Source: SAR324 cluster bacterium (lineage in GTDB: Bacteria; SAR324; NAC60-12). From it: a stretch of DNA of 64,000 nucleotides. Location: contig JADFZZ010000002.1 in the NCBI GenBank assembly GCA_015232315.1, forward strand, positions 62,001 through 126,000, given 5' to 3'. Made by a program: the position numbers and the translations under genes. The notes beneath the pieces are model-generated. The model searched no databases. It saw nothing but the letters and a program-made list of their open reading frames with translations, and was not told the origin of the DNA. How positions within the stretch are numbered: position 1 is the first letter of the stretch; the number at the start of each line of letters is the position of its first letter. Shown piece by piece: positions 52,758 to 61,451 of the stretch.

Positions 52758-53363
52758 ATGACTGTCAAGTTCCTCCAACAAGGATTGTATCGCGGTCTGT
52801 TTGTTGTATTTTCCCTCATGGTGATACAAGGTTGTGCTGATAAGGCTCTGATCCGTCAATCTGCGCTCCAGTATTTCAAGGAAGGCAACGCCGCGTTTGA
52901 TGTACGTGATTATAACGCCGCAATATGGCATTATGTTCGGGCCATCAATCTTGATTCCACCACTCCTGAATTTTATTATAACCTCGGATTGGTTTATTAT
53001 GAAATCGGAAATTATAAGGAATCTCTGGACGCGTTTGAAAATGTGTTGCTCATGATTCCGGAGCTTCCAGACACTCATTACAACATGGCTCTTGCATATA
53101 ATAAATTATACAACAGTGACAAGGCGAACGAACATTACAATCAATATCAGGCGATGTTGAGTGTGCGAATGGCTCAGGAAGCCGCGGCAAGACAGAAAGA
53201 ATCCCAGACTCAGGATGCTCAGAACCCAAATCAGGATTCCGGCAGTCAGGTTTCAGCGGCATCTTCTGGAACAACTGGAGAATCAAAGCCTTCAGAGAAA
53301 AAATCCCCTAAAAAACCACGAAATCTGGATAACAAAACGACACCTCCCAAGAAAAAAGTTTAA
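52758..53363 (+). CDS. TPR lipoprotein
   Basis: 201 residues. Signal peptide with lipobox VIQGC (Cys about 26), then three TPR units: ALQYFKEGNAAFDVRDYNAA, FYYNLGLVYYEIGNYKESLD, and THYNMALAYNKLYNSDKANE. The C-terminal third is low-complexity Gln/Ser/Lys/Pro. Such proteins are outer-membrane or periplasmic scaffolds. The gene starts about 110 bases from the divergent secreted coiled-coil gene. The gap 53364-53468 shows no gene. Confidence 0.8.
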   Translation: MTVKFLQQGLYRGLFVVFSLMVIQGCADKALIRQSALQYFKEGNAAFDVRDYNAAIWHYVRAINLDSTTPEFYYNLGLVYYEIGNYKESLDAFENVLLMIPELPDTHYNMALAYNKLYNSDKANEHYNQYQAMLSVRMAQEAAARQKESQTQDAQNPNQDSGSQVSAASSGTTGESKPSEKKSPKKPRNLDNKTTPPKKKV

Positions 53364-53468
53364 GGAAATTGTGATCCGTTAAAAATCTGGCAAGTGTTGC
53401 GGTATCCCTGTAAAAACACCCTCGTCTTTTTCAAACCCGCAATTTTCACTTCTTGTCCCGATTTATAT

Positions 53469-54668
53469 ATGACCACAATAACCCGCAACTATGTCCATCA
53501 GTTTGATTTGAAATACGGCTGTAATCCGCATCAATCGCCGTCCGCGATCTTCAGTTTAGCCGATAGCAATCTTCCCTTTCAAATATTAAATGGCAAACCA
53601 GGGTATATCAATTTGTTGGATGCGTTGAACGCATGGCAATTGGTTAGAGAACTGGACAAGCTTCTTGATGCGCCAGCCGCGACATCGTTCAAGCATGTCA
53701 GTCCGGCCGGCGCGGCTGTAGCTGTGCCGCTGTCTCCTGTTCTTCAGCAGGTATATGAATGCGCAGGGCAGGAATTGTCACCGTTGGCAACAGCCTATAT
53801 TCGGGCCAGAGGGGCTGATCCCATGTCTTCTTTCGGCGATTTTATCGCCTTGAGCAGGGTTGTGGATGAAGCCACCGCTCAGGTGATTAAAAGCCAGGTT
53901 TCAGATGGTGTGATTGCACCCGGATATGAGCCCAAAGCGTTGGAAATTTTAAAATCAAAAAAGAATGGCGGGTATGTTGTGCTCCAGGCCAATCTTGAGG
54001 CCACTGCTCCAGAACAGGAATATCGAGAGGTGTTTGGTGTAGTGTTTTCCCAGCGTACCAACCACATAGAGCTGAATTCTAAAAATCTGCTTGAAAATGT
54101 GGTCACAAAGGCAACCTCCATTTCGGAGACTGCGCGTCGAGATTTGATTCTGGCCGCGGTAACCATCAAATACACCCAATCCAATTCTGTCGGCTATGCG
54201 CTGGATGGACAGATGATTGGCATTGGCGCTGGACAGCAAAGCCGGATTGACTGCACAAAACTGGCCGGTAAAAAAGCCGAAATGTGGTTCTTGCGCCAGC
54301 ATCCCAAAGTTTTGGAGTTACCGTTCAAAGCGGATGTCAAGAAAGTGGATCGGGTCAATGCCCGGGTGCTGTTTATTGAAAATGAAATGACAGATCGTGA
54401 GCAGGCAACCTGGCAGGAAAATTTTGTGAGTTTGCCAAATTTCCTGACCTCTGAGGAACGGCTTGCATGGATCAGCTCCATGAACGGTGTCAGTCTGGCT
54501 TCCGATGCGTTTTTCCCGTTCAGAGACAATATCGACCAAGCCTCCAGACGTGGTGTAAGTTATATTGTTCAGGCTGGTGGCAGCGTGAGAGATGACGATG
54601 TGATACAGGCCGCCAATGAATATGGCATGACCATGGCGTTCTCCAAAATCCGTTTGTTTCATCATTAA
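53469..54668 (+). CDS. Stand-alone AICAR transformylase (PurH C-terminal activity)
   Basis: I start at the ATG at 53469 (399 residues); the frame is open further up without a good site. DLKYGCNPHQSPSAIF, FKHVSPAGAAVAVPL with the catalytic Lys-His pair, ARGADPMSSFGDFIAL, IKYTQSNSVGYALDGQMIGIG and a C-terminal QAGGSVRDDDVIQAA match AICAR formyltransferase. This gives FAICAR from AICAR and 10-formyl-THF. The IMP cyclohydrolase domain that normally precedes it in PurH is absent. It must be supplied by another gene (PurO-type or separate cyclohydrolase). Confidence 0.88.
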   Translation: MTTITRNYVHQFDLKYGCNPHQSPSAIFSLADSNLPFQILNGKPGYINLLDALNAWQLVRELDKLLDAPAATSFKHVSPAGAAVAVPLSPVLQQVYECAGQELSPLATAYIRARGADPMSSFGDFIALSRVVDEATAQVIKSQVSDGVIAPGYEPKALEILKSKKNGGYVVLQANLEATAPEQEYREVFGVVFSQRTNHIELNSKNLLENVVTKATSISETARRDLILAAVTIKYTQSNSVGYALDGQMIGIGAGQQSRIDCTKLAGKKAEMWFLRQHPKVLELPFKADVKKVDRVNARVLFIENEMTDREQATWQENFVSLPNFLTSEERLAWISSMNGVSLASDAFFPFRDNIDQASRRGVSYIVQAGGSVRDDDVIQAANEYGMTMAFSKIRLFHH

Positions 54669-54817
54669 TTCGTCGCTGTCTCTAAATTCAAAAATGTGTC
54701 ATCTCGACCAACAGGAGAGATTTTGAACTTTGTAAAATCAGTATCTTAAAAAAATTTTAAGATACCTCACATACATTCGGGATGACACAAAAACACATTT
54801 TTGCGACAGTAACGAAT
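54669..54817. repeat. MITE-like repeat with internal palindrome
   Basis: Ends ATTCGTcgCTGTC and GACAGtaACGAAT are inverted with two mismatches; inward, AAAATGTGTCATC is inverted as GATGACACAAAAACACATTTT. In the centre GTATCTTAA-aaaaatt-TTAAGATAC is a palindrome. Related pieces occur at about 23503 (ATCTCGACCAA part) and at about 31632 (CGTCGCTGTC part), so this is a dispersed non-coding family. Confidence 0.7.
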
Positions 54818-54846
54818 TTTTTATAAAAATTTGAGCCACAGGTATT

Positions 54847-55953
54847 ATGTTTAGGCGATTGATATTAATTTTGATTTTGTGCTGTCTCGTTGTGGGAACG
54901 GCGTTGGCACAAGAAACCATCAGTATCAATGATGAATTATTTGACCGCTTTTATCGGGCATCTGTGACTGAAACCACAACGACTCCGGGACATTTAGCGC
55001 TCAATCTTTTTTCCAGCAGTGATGTGTTTTCTTCAGGGGTGCTCGCGGAATATCCTGTGTTTGGCACAAACTGGATTTTGGCACCGAGCGTAGCTGTGTT
55101 GTCATACAAATACCATGTCCCTGGTTTGGGCGATGTTCCCGGATTGAACCAGGCACTGGGTTTGAATTTTTATATGCGTCCTGTCAGATTGAATATCTAC
55201 ACGGGGTATAATGTGCGTGAAGGAAAGAATGTGCCGATGGGAGACCTTCCTTCTGGTGTGACCCTTGAGGATTTCAAGGATGAATCCAAGGGGGCGCCGT
55301 ATTTGTATTTTCGTTGGAGGCTTGGGAGATGGGATACACTGCTGGATCTTAATTTTGCCTCAGGCTCGCAGGAGGTCGCAAAAACCTACCTGTTGTCTTT
55401 GCTGGAGTTTTACTCAGGCTGGAAAGCTGGTTTTGTGTTTGACAGAGTTTATTCCACCATGGAATATGCTACGGCCAGTGATCCAATGGAAATTGCACTG
55501 GAATATTATCAGATTGCTGGTGTTTTAAGGAAGGATTTCGCACTGTCTTCCGGGGTGGCAAAAAAAGAGACAGGGCCAGAAACAGAAAGTCCCTTTGGAG
55601 GTTATTATTATTTTAAATTTGGTGAATACTTTGGTGTGAATCCAAAGAATGAGGAAAGTTTTGAAAAAAAACTGGGTTCCGGGACCAATTTTTTAATCAT
55701 GGAAATGTCATACTGGTACACCATGGGAATCTGTTTTAATGAAGATCATGGAACGGGGTACCGGTTTGGGGTGAATTACGCGATTGGTGGAAACACAACT
55801 CAAACGTCAGGGACATCTGGTGATAATTCGGGGTTCTATGACAATAAAAAATTCTGGGTCACCTTTACGTATCAAAACAACTATATCATGGAAAATGTCT
55901 TTGGAACCCGTATCGAAGCCGCATCATGGCTGTTGGGTCTGAGTTATAATTGA
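54847..55953 (+). CDS. Outer-membrane barrel-like protein
   Basis: 368 residues with a signal peptide (LILILILCCLVVGTALAQ). Many short amphipathic strands rich in Tyr/Gly/Phe (LNFYMRPVRLNIYTGYN, YRFGVNYAIGG, FWVTFTYQNNYI), ending in an aromatic-rich LLGLSYN. It looks like an outer-membrane barrel of unrecognised family. It is followed by a toxin-antitoxin-like pair, which is probably unrelated. Confidence 0.55.
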   Translation: MFRRLILILILCCLVVGTALAQETISINDELFDRFYRASVTETTTTPGHLALNLFSSSDVFSSGVLAEYPVFGTNWILAPSVAVLSYKYHVPGLGDVPGLNQALGLNFYMRPVRLNIYTGYNVREGKNVPMGDLPSGVTLEDFKDESKGAPYLYFRWRLGRWDTLLDLNFASGSQEVAKTYLLSLLEFYSGWKAGFVFDRVYSTMEYATASDPMEIALEYYQIAGVLRKDFALSSGVAKKETGPETESPFGGYYYFKFGEYFGVNPKNEESFEKKLGSGTNFLIMEMSYWYTMGICFNEDHGTGYRFGVNYAIGGNTTQTSGTSGDNSGFYDNKKFWVTFTYQNNYIMENVFGTRIEAASWLLGLSYN

Positions 55954-55970
55954 CTATAAGGAACAACAAT

Positions 55971-56195
55971 ATGGAACTAATTGTTACTGTCCCCGATACT
56001 TTTTATTCCATGTCTTTAATAGAGCAAGAACGTACTATTCTGAAGGTTTTGGAAAAACAAAAAACAACGAGACAAACCTTGATTAAGGTACTTCAGACCC
56101 TTCCGGAAACACACACGGATTTAACGGAAGAACAACAACTGGCATTGGTGGATTCCGTCAGGGAAGAAATCTACCAGAAAAAGCATGAATCATGA
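55971..56195 (+). CDS. Antitoxin-like partner of the PIN protein
   Basis: The ATG at 55971 follows AAGGAACAACA; 74 residues, helical (SLIEQERTILKVLEKQKTTR, LTEEQQLALVDSVREEIYQK). Its stop overlaps the ATG of the PIN-domain gene (ATGA). This order is typical for antitoxin-toxin pairs. No named antitoxin family recognised. Confidence 0.55.
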   Translation: MELIVTVPDTFYSMSLIEQERTILKVLEKQKTTRQTLIKVLQTLPETHTDLTEEQQLALVDSVREEIYQKKHES

Positions 56196-56611
56196 GAGTT
56201 GTGATTGATAATAATATTCTCATTAGTGCTTTTGTTTTTGGAGGTTCCATCCGAAACAATTTTCAAAAAATCGTTGCCCGGGAAGGTATCTATTTTTTAA
56301 CTTCAATTCCTGTGAAAGAAGAGATTCAGACAGTGCTCTTCCGGGAAAAGTTTTTAACTTTCAGAAACAAAGCTGATTTAGAAGTTGATTTATCTGCCTA
56401 TCTCAATGATGCCGTCACAATCAGAATCACCCAAACCTTTACAGATTGTCGAGATCCCAAGGACAATAAATTTCTTGATCTCGCCGTCAGCGGTCAAGCT
56501 CATTTCTTGATTACCGGAGACAAAGATTTGCTGGTATTGAATCCATTTCATGGGGTCCAAATCATGACAATGATGGATTTCATGGAGGTCTCATCGAATT
56601 TTAACGCCTGA
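56192..56611 (+). CDS. PIN-domain toxin (COG1569 type)
   Basis: 139 residues. MRVVIDNNILISAFVFGG with the first acidic residue, EEIQTVL with Glu, then CRDPKDNKFLDLAVSGQAHFLITGDKDLL with the remaining acidic residues. This is the pattern of the PIN_3/COG1569 family of putative RNase toxins. Its ATG overlaps the stop of the small helical protein gene before it. All acidic active-site residues are kept, so the enzyme is probably functional. Confidence 0.82.
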   Translation: MRVVIDNNILISAFVFGGSIRNNFQKIVAREGIYFLTSIPVKEEIQTVLFREKFLTFRNKADLEVDLSAYLNDAVTIRITQTFTDCRDPKDNKFLDLAVSGQAHFLITGDKDLLVLNPFHGVQIMTMMDFMEVSSNFNA

Positions 56612-56642
56612 TTCGTATAAGTTTTTTTGACAAAGGAGCCTT

Positions 56643-57806
56643 ATTTTTTTTCGAAAAAGCCCCAAAACCAAAGCTGTTAATGAAAAGGCCTATGGTGTGG
56701 TTGATTTCCTGCTACTGGCATCGATTACCGCCCTGACATATCATATCATTGTCACGATTTATGAGGGTCAGTTGACAATGAGGCTGTTTCTTGCCCTGCA
56801 TTTGATTTCCATATTTATTGCCGGCTTCTGGACATGGTTTCGCCATAATCAGAAAAGAGATCTCAAATATCCTGTTATATTTCTGATATTGACCTTTTTT
56901 TTGAGTTCTTTTGGTATTTTCATCGGCATGACTGTGATTATTGTTCAGCTCATGACTTACCGATACAAGCATTCTTTTGAGGATTGGTGGGCATCCATAT
57001 TTCCTGAGGAAGAGCATGATGCTGCTGAAGATCTGCAACGCAGGCTCATTTCGGGATGGGAAGATCTGGAAGTAAAGCATAAGATGCTGAGTTTTATGGA
57101 TGTCATGATCTTGGGAACCATGAATCAGAAACGGGATGTTCTGGCCAAGATTTCCCGATATTATCGGCATGAATTTGCTCCGGTGCTGAAACGGGCCATC
57201 AATGATCCAGTGAACGCCATTAGGGTCATGGCCGCGACAGTGATTGCCAAAATTCAGAATCAGTATGTGCATGAATACATGCATCTGCTCAAACAATATG
57301 AGGCAGATCCCGGGAGTGATGTGCTTTTGCTGAAACTGGCACGCAGTATTGATAAATATGTTTACAGTGGCATTATGGACAGTGATTCGGAAAGGGAATT
57401 CCGGAATAAAGCTATTGTATATTATGAAAAATATCTGGAAAACCATCCTGAAAAAACTCAGGTTCAATTTGCGTTAGGGCGCCTTTATTTGTATAACAGA
57501 GACTATCAAAAGGCGTATCCATTGCTGGAGTCTTGTGTAAAAGCTGATAATTATAACTCGCCCAATATTGGTGTGCGATACATGGAAAGCCTCTATGCGC
57601 AGGGCCGCATGGAGGAGCTTAAAGAGATCGCCCACAAATACCTTGATAAAGTTGACCCAAATGATCCCGCGCTTATGGAAATTATTGAAATCCTTCGTTT
57701 CTGGACGGAAGGTATTCCGGAAAGTCGACTCGTTGTCTCAGAACCTCGAGGATCCGAACACTCAGACAATGCCCTCACACCCTCACACCAAATCAGCCAG
57801 GGCTAA
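56643..57806 (+). CDS. pelE: PelE-like membrane/TPR protein
   Basis: Three hydrophobic segments at the N-terminus (FLLLASITALTYHIIVTIY, LALHLISIFIAGFW, VIFLILTFFLSSFGIFIGMT) are followed by HEAT/TPR-like helices (VNAIRVMAATVIAKIQNQYV, VQFALGRLYLYNRDYQKAYP). This fits PelE, the inner-membrane component of Pel polysaccharide export. AAAGGAG stands at 56633-56639, but no ATG/GTG/TTG follows until GTG 56697; in between IFFRKSPKTKAVNEKAYG is encoded in frame. I start at the ATT behind the Shine-Dalgarno, tentatively. The 3' end overlaps pelF by 38 bases. Confidence 0.68.
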   Translation: MFFRKSPKTKAVNEKAYGVVDFLLLASITALTYHIIVTIYEGQLTMRLFLALHLISIFIAGFWTWFRHNQKRDLKYPVIFLILTFFLSSFGIFIGMTVIIVQLMTYRYKHSFEDWWASIFPEEEHDAAEDLQRRLISGWEDLEVKHKMLSFMDVMILGTMNQKRDVLAKISRYYRHEFAPVLKRAINDPVNAIRVMAATVIAKIQNQYVHEYMHLLKQYEADPGSDVLLLKLARSIDKYVYSGIMDSDSEREFRNKAIVYYEKYLENHPEKTQVQFALGRLYLYNRDYQKAYPLLESCVKADNYNSPNIGVRYMESLYAQGRMEELKEIAHKYLDKVDPNDPALMEIIEILRFWTEGIPESRLVVSEPRGSEHSDNALTPSHQISQG

Positions 57807-59274
57807 TGTCTGTCTGATTCTGGAAGGCACCTATCCTTATGTGGCAGGAGGTGTATCATCCTGGGTTCATGAACTCATCAGAGAACAAAGTCATCTCACA
57901 TTTTCACTGGTAACCCTGGTTCCTCCAAATTCCAAGCTCAAGAGACAGTATGAAATTCCTAAAAATGTTGTGGGGATTCATACCTTGTTTATTCAGGATA
58001 TGCCCAAGGGAAAATCATGGCGCTTTAAGAAAAAACTGAAACAGGATCTCTATACCAGGCTGGCTCCATTGATTGAAAATCTGATTGTGGCTCCAGAGAT
58101 GAAAGATCTGGAAGAAATGCTGGCGATATTAAAAGATTATCGGGAAGAGCTGGGAACCAGGATTCTGTTGAATTCCGAAGAGGCCTGGGAGGCTCTATGC
58201 AATATGTATCTGAAATTACTCGCTGGAACCAAATTTATTGATTTTTTCTGGTCCTGGCGTCAATTGGCGTCCGCGTTATATTCCATTCTGATATACCCGA
58301 TGCCGGATGCGGATTGTTATCACTCTCTGTGTACCGGGTATGGAGGATTGTTTTTGGCTCGGGCTCATCTGGATACAGGCAAACCCTGTTTATTGACCGA
58401 GCATGGTATTTATACCAATGAACGCCGGATCGAGATCAGTTCGGCATCCTGGTTGGACGACCAGAGAGCATTGAGCCTGAATGTGGATGACGTGCGTCTG
58501 GATAAGACACTCAAGGATCTGTGGCTCGACAGTTTCATGGGTTATTCCCGGTTATGCTATGAGTCGTGTGCGCTCATCATCACCTTGTTTGAAGGGAACC
58601 ATCTTCTGCAAATTGAAGACGGCGCCAACCCTGAAAAATTGAGAGTCATTCCCAATGGAGTGGATTATGAAAAATTTTCGTCCGTCAAACGTGATAAATC
58701 GCATCCTCCCACGGTTGCGTTGATTGGAAGGGTGGTTCCCATTAAAGATGTAAAAACATTCATCAGGGCTGGAATTATTTTGAAAAGCAGAGTTCCCGAT
58801 TTGCGGGTATGGATTATCGGACCGACTGATGAGGACCCTGATTATTTTTCAGAGTGTGCGGAAATGATTCAAAACGCAGGTGTTCAGGAAGTCATTACCT
58901 TTACCGGAAAAGTGCGGGTGGATGAATATCTCGGAAAAATTGATGTGATTGCCCTGACCAGTCTGAGTGAATCTCAACCGTTGGTGATTCTTGAAGCCGG
59001 CTCCGCAGGTGTGCCGTCTGTCGCAACCAATGTGGGATCATGCCAGGAATTGATTTATGGGCGCAATGATGAAGATCCGCCTTTGGGGGATGGCGGCATT
59101 GTGTGCAGCTTGTCATCACCCATCGAGGTGGCGACGGCCATGGAAAAATTGCTGACGGATCCGGATTTTTATGATCAGTGTGCCAGAACCATGCGTGAGC
59201 GGGTTGAACGATATTATAATAAAATTCAACAGCATCAATCCTATCGGGAATTGTATGCGTCTTATCTTCCATAA
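57769..59274 (+). CDS. pelF: PelF glycosyltransferase
   Basis: The ATG at 57769 (MPSHPHTKSARANV) gives 501 residues, the length of PelF; the frame is open upstream but overlaps pelE. GT4-type signature: CLILEGTYPYVAGGVSSWVHE at the N-terminus, DCYHSLCTGYGGLFLARAHL, LTEHGIYTNERRIEI, VIPNGVDYEKF, VALIGRVVPIKDVKTFI, and SESQPLVILEAGSAGVPSVATNVG. PelF adds UDP-sugars (UDP-GlcNAc for Pel) on the cytoplasmic side. It lies directly behind PelE and converges on the PelD-like gene. PelG, PelA, PelB and PelC are not in the window. Confidence 0.92.
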   Translation: MPSHPHTKSARANVCLILEGTYPYVAGGVSSWVHELIREQSHLTFSLVTLVPPNSKLKRQYEIPKNVVGIHTLFIQDMPKGKSWRFKKKLKQDLYTRLAPLIENLIVAPEMKDLEEMLAILKDYREELGTRILLNSEEAWEALCNMYLKLLAGTKFIDFFWSWRQLASALYSILIYPMPDADCYHSLCTGYGGLFLARAHLDTGKPCLLTEHGIYTNERRIEISSASWLDDQRALSLNVDDVRLDKTLKDLWLDSFMGYSRLCYESCALIITLFEGNHLLQIEDGANPEKLRVIPNGVDYEKFSSVKRDKSHPPTVALIGRVVPIKDVKTFIRAGIILKSRVPDLRVWIIGPTDEDPDYFSECAEMIQNAGVQEVITFTGKVRVDEYLGKIDVIALTSLSESQPLVILEAGSAGVPSVATNVGSCQELIYGRNDEDPPLGDGGIVCSLSSPIEVATAMEKLLTDPDFYDQCARTMRERVERYYNKIQQHQSYRELYASYLP

Positions 59275-59307
59275 AGTTCTGAAGTGCAACAAAATGGATG
59301 TGATAGA

Positions 59308-60786
59308 CTATGCGGCCTGATGGAGAGAATAAAGCTGTCGTTGCTCAAAACCTACGGTTGCGTTATTCAACGGAACGGTATCACATGTCGCCAGCGCGTA
59401 AACCAGTTGACCGTATATTTGTTGCAGTTGCTGAGGATTGGTTGAAGGAACAACCAAAGAGAACATGGTATGTTTGCGACCGCCAAACATAAGAACTTGT
59501 TCTGGAAGCGTATTTTTAACCAATCCGCCTAATTGTTGAGCAACCAGTTTTTTTTCATCAGAAGAAAAATCTTTTGGATTATCCAGAAAAAGAAATATTT
59601 GTATTCCTTCTGTTCCTTGCTGTTCGGTGAGGGAACGAAATGTTTGTTCAAAAATTTTCAACTGATAATAAGTAAACAATCCCGTGTCAGGAGTGTACAT
59701 TTGATTGGCTTTGGCAACCTGTAACTGTTTTGCCTGGGCAAAAGCATAGCCGACCCACTGGCAAAAACCCTTGAAGTTTTCAATCGTGTTCAAGTTCAAA
59801 TCCATGAAATCCAGTTCCTCAATTTTCACCATTCCAAAAACCTCGTTGGTGACAGGATCAATGAGCGGACCCGCGATAAGGCCTTCTTTATTTAAAATAC
59901 GGGCATCTTCCTGGTTGATCTTACACAGAATTCGTTGACGTGAAACCAGTTCCTGAAAAATTGGGGATGTCACTGGAATTTTTCTGGCATATTTTTCTTC
60001 AGGTTCCCATCCAGTTGCGGAAATCAACTCAAAATCAGTTCCTTGAAAAATATAGACTGAATGTTTGAGCGGTTCCAGAACCACGCTGAGGATCTCTCCT
60101 AAAGACAAAAGAAAGCGAACCGGGTTTAAGCCTTCCACATTTTTGAAGATTTCGAACATGGTAATAGAACTTTGTAATTCGGAGGCCAGTCTTGTTTCGA
60201 GTTTTTCCTTATTTTCTTTCATCAACTGATATGCCAGCGTGATCGTCTGGTCGCGGGCCAAGGCTTCCTTGAGATTTTTTTGCAACAGATTTCTTTCTTC
60301 CACCTGACGTAATCTCATTTCGCCAAATCCCACAGAAGCACCAAACCACAAGAGCGGACGGTAAGCTATTTTGAGCAGATAATCATAAATATCTTCCGCG
60401 AGCCGTTGTTCGGGAACATTTCCCGCATACAGAAAAAAAATGGAAATCAGGGTAGTGATCACAGCTTCATTGGTCCCATATTTATAAGCATGCAACAAAA
60501 TGATGAGCCAGTAAGGATGAGGGGAGACATCGATAAAACGTTGTTCGTTGCCGGACATGAAGGCAATAAAGTTGACGAAACTGATATAGCCCAGTGCTTC
60601 CACAATGGCCACAGGACGTGTATTGAGAATTCTATCGGGAATATATTTGAGAATGGGATCCAGAATCTGATGAAAGACTAATTTGATTTTTTCAATATAG
60701 GGATCAAATATAGCATGAATTTTTTTTGAAAAATGGCTAAAAAACCCACTGTTTTGAGATTCTTCTTGTTCTTGCGGCTTGAGCAT
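59308..60786 (-). CDS. pelD: PelD-like membrane protein with GAF and degenerate GGDEF domains
   Basis: 492 residues. Membrane helices at about 55-80, 90-125 and 140-165, a coiled coil (KNLKEALARDQTITLAYQLM), a GAF domain (about 220-350) and a GGDEF-like C-terminus without GGDEF (YTPDTGLFTYYQLKIFEQTF). This is PelD architecture. PelD binds c-di-GMP by an RxxD site in the degenerate GGDEF domain; I find no RxxD in the soluble part. The only one is near residue 83 in the membrane part (RFID). Regulation by c-di-GMP is thus doubtful here. The gene converges on pelF instead of being in line. Confidence 0.72.
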   Translation of the reverse strand: MLKPQEQEESQNSGFFSHFSKKIHAIFDPYIEKIKLVFHQILDPILKYIPDRILNTRPVAIVEALGYISFVNFIAFMSGNEQRFIDVSPHPYWLIILLHAYKYGTNEAVITTLISIFFLYAGNVPEQRLAEDIYDYLLKIAYRPLLWFGASVGFGEMRLRQVEERNLLQKNLKEALARDQTITLAYQLMKENKEKLETRLASELQSSITMFEIFKNVEGLNPVRFLLSLGEILSVVLEPLKHSVYIFQGTDFELISATGWEPEEKYARKIPVTSPIFQELVSRQRILCKINQEDARILNKEGLIAGPLIDPVTNEVFGMVKIEELDFMDLNLNTIENFKGFCQWVGYAFAQAKQLQVAKANQMYTPDTGLFTYYQLKIFEQTFRSLTEQQGTEGIQIFLFLDNPKDFSSDEKKLVAQQLGGLVKNTLPEQVLMFGGRKHTMFSLVVPSTNPQQLQQIYGQLVYALATCDTVPLNNATVGFEQRQLYSLHQAA

Positions 60787-60920
60787 ATCGTCATTACGGG
60801 AAAAATCTAAGTTGATATAGATGGAAAAAAGTGAAGCAAGGAAGGTACCAGAGTACTTTGTTGATACTCTTGTTTTTCAGAAATGTGGTATCTATATAAA
60901 TTTTTTCGTGAAAAGGAGCT

Positions 60921-61451
60921 ATGTCTGATTTTGTATTCAAGGAACTATTTTATTTTGAAGTTCCTCAAATCTCAGCCGGGATGTTTCAAAGTGTTAGTAT
61001 TGCTTTGGTTCTGGGGATAATGCTGTCGATTCTGATCAGGCTTGTTGAACAAAAAAGAAATCAAATAAAAACACTTAAAAAAAGAGAATATGAGGCAATG
61101 ATCAACATCCAGCAGACACACATCATTTTATGTGTTTCTGGTGCGTTTATCATGATTCTGATCAACAAGAGTCTGGCAAATGCGTTGGGGTTGGTTGGAG
61201 CTCTGAGTATCATCAGATTCAGAACAGAGTTGATTTCTCCCATTGAAGGCTCTCAGATTATTGTGATGCTGACCATTGGCATGGCCTGTGGGCTACAATT
61301 ATATTCACTGGCATTCTTCATGGCCGTGACCATCGGGTTGTTGCTGGTGATTATGATGACTTTCAGCGTTAAAGCTATCAATGAATTCAATAAGCAAAAG
61401 GATTTGGTGAAACAGGAAGGTTTGATGAAAGAACCAGTTGAAGAGATGTGA
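60921..61451 (+). CDS. DUF4956-family membrane protein
   Basis: 176 residues, AAAAGGAG before the ATG. Three or four hydrophobic segments with the DUF4956 signature: HIILCVSGAFIMILINKSLA, GLVGALSIIRFRTELISPIE and IVMLTIGMACGLQLYSLAFF. The family frequently accompanies CotH-kinase-like proteins and VTC-type polyphosphate polymerases, as well as polysaccharide genes. Its stop overlaps the start of the CotH-like gene, so the two are a unit. Function unknown. Confidence 0.85.
   Translation: MSDFVFKELFYFEVPQISAGMFQSVSIALVLGIMLSILIRLVEQKRNQIKTLKKREYEAMINIQQTHIILCVSGAFIMILINKSLANALGLVGALSIIRFRTELISPIEGSQIIVMLTIGMACGLQLYSLAFFMAVTIGLLLVIMMTFSVKAINEFNKQKDLVKQEGLMKEPVEEM

Noticed and set aside
60406-60681. 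91-codon plus-strand ORF within the PelD-like gene
   Set aside because: It is antisense to PelD membrane segments and has no signal of its own.
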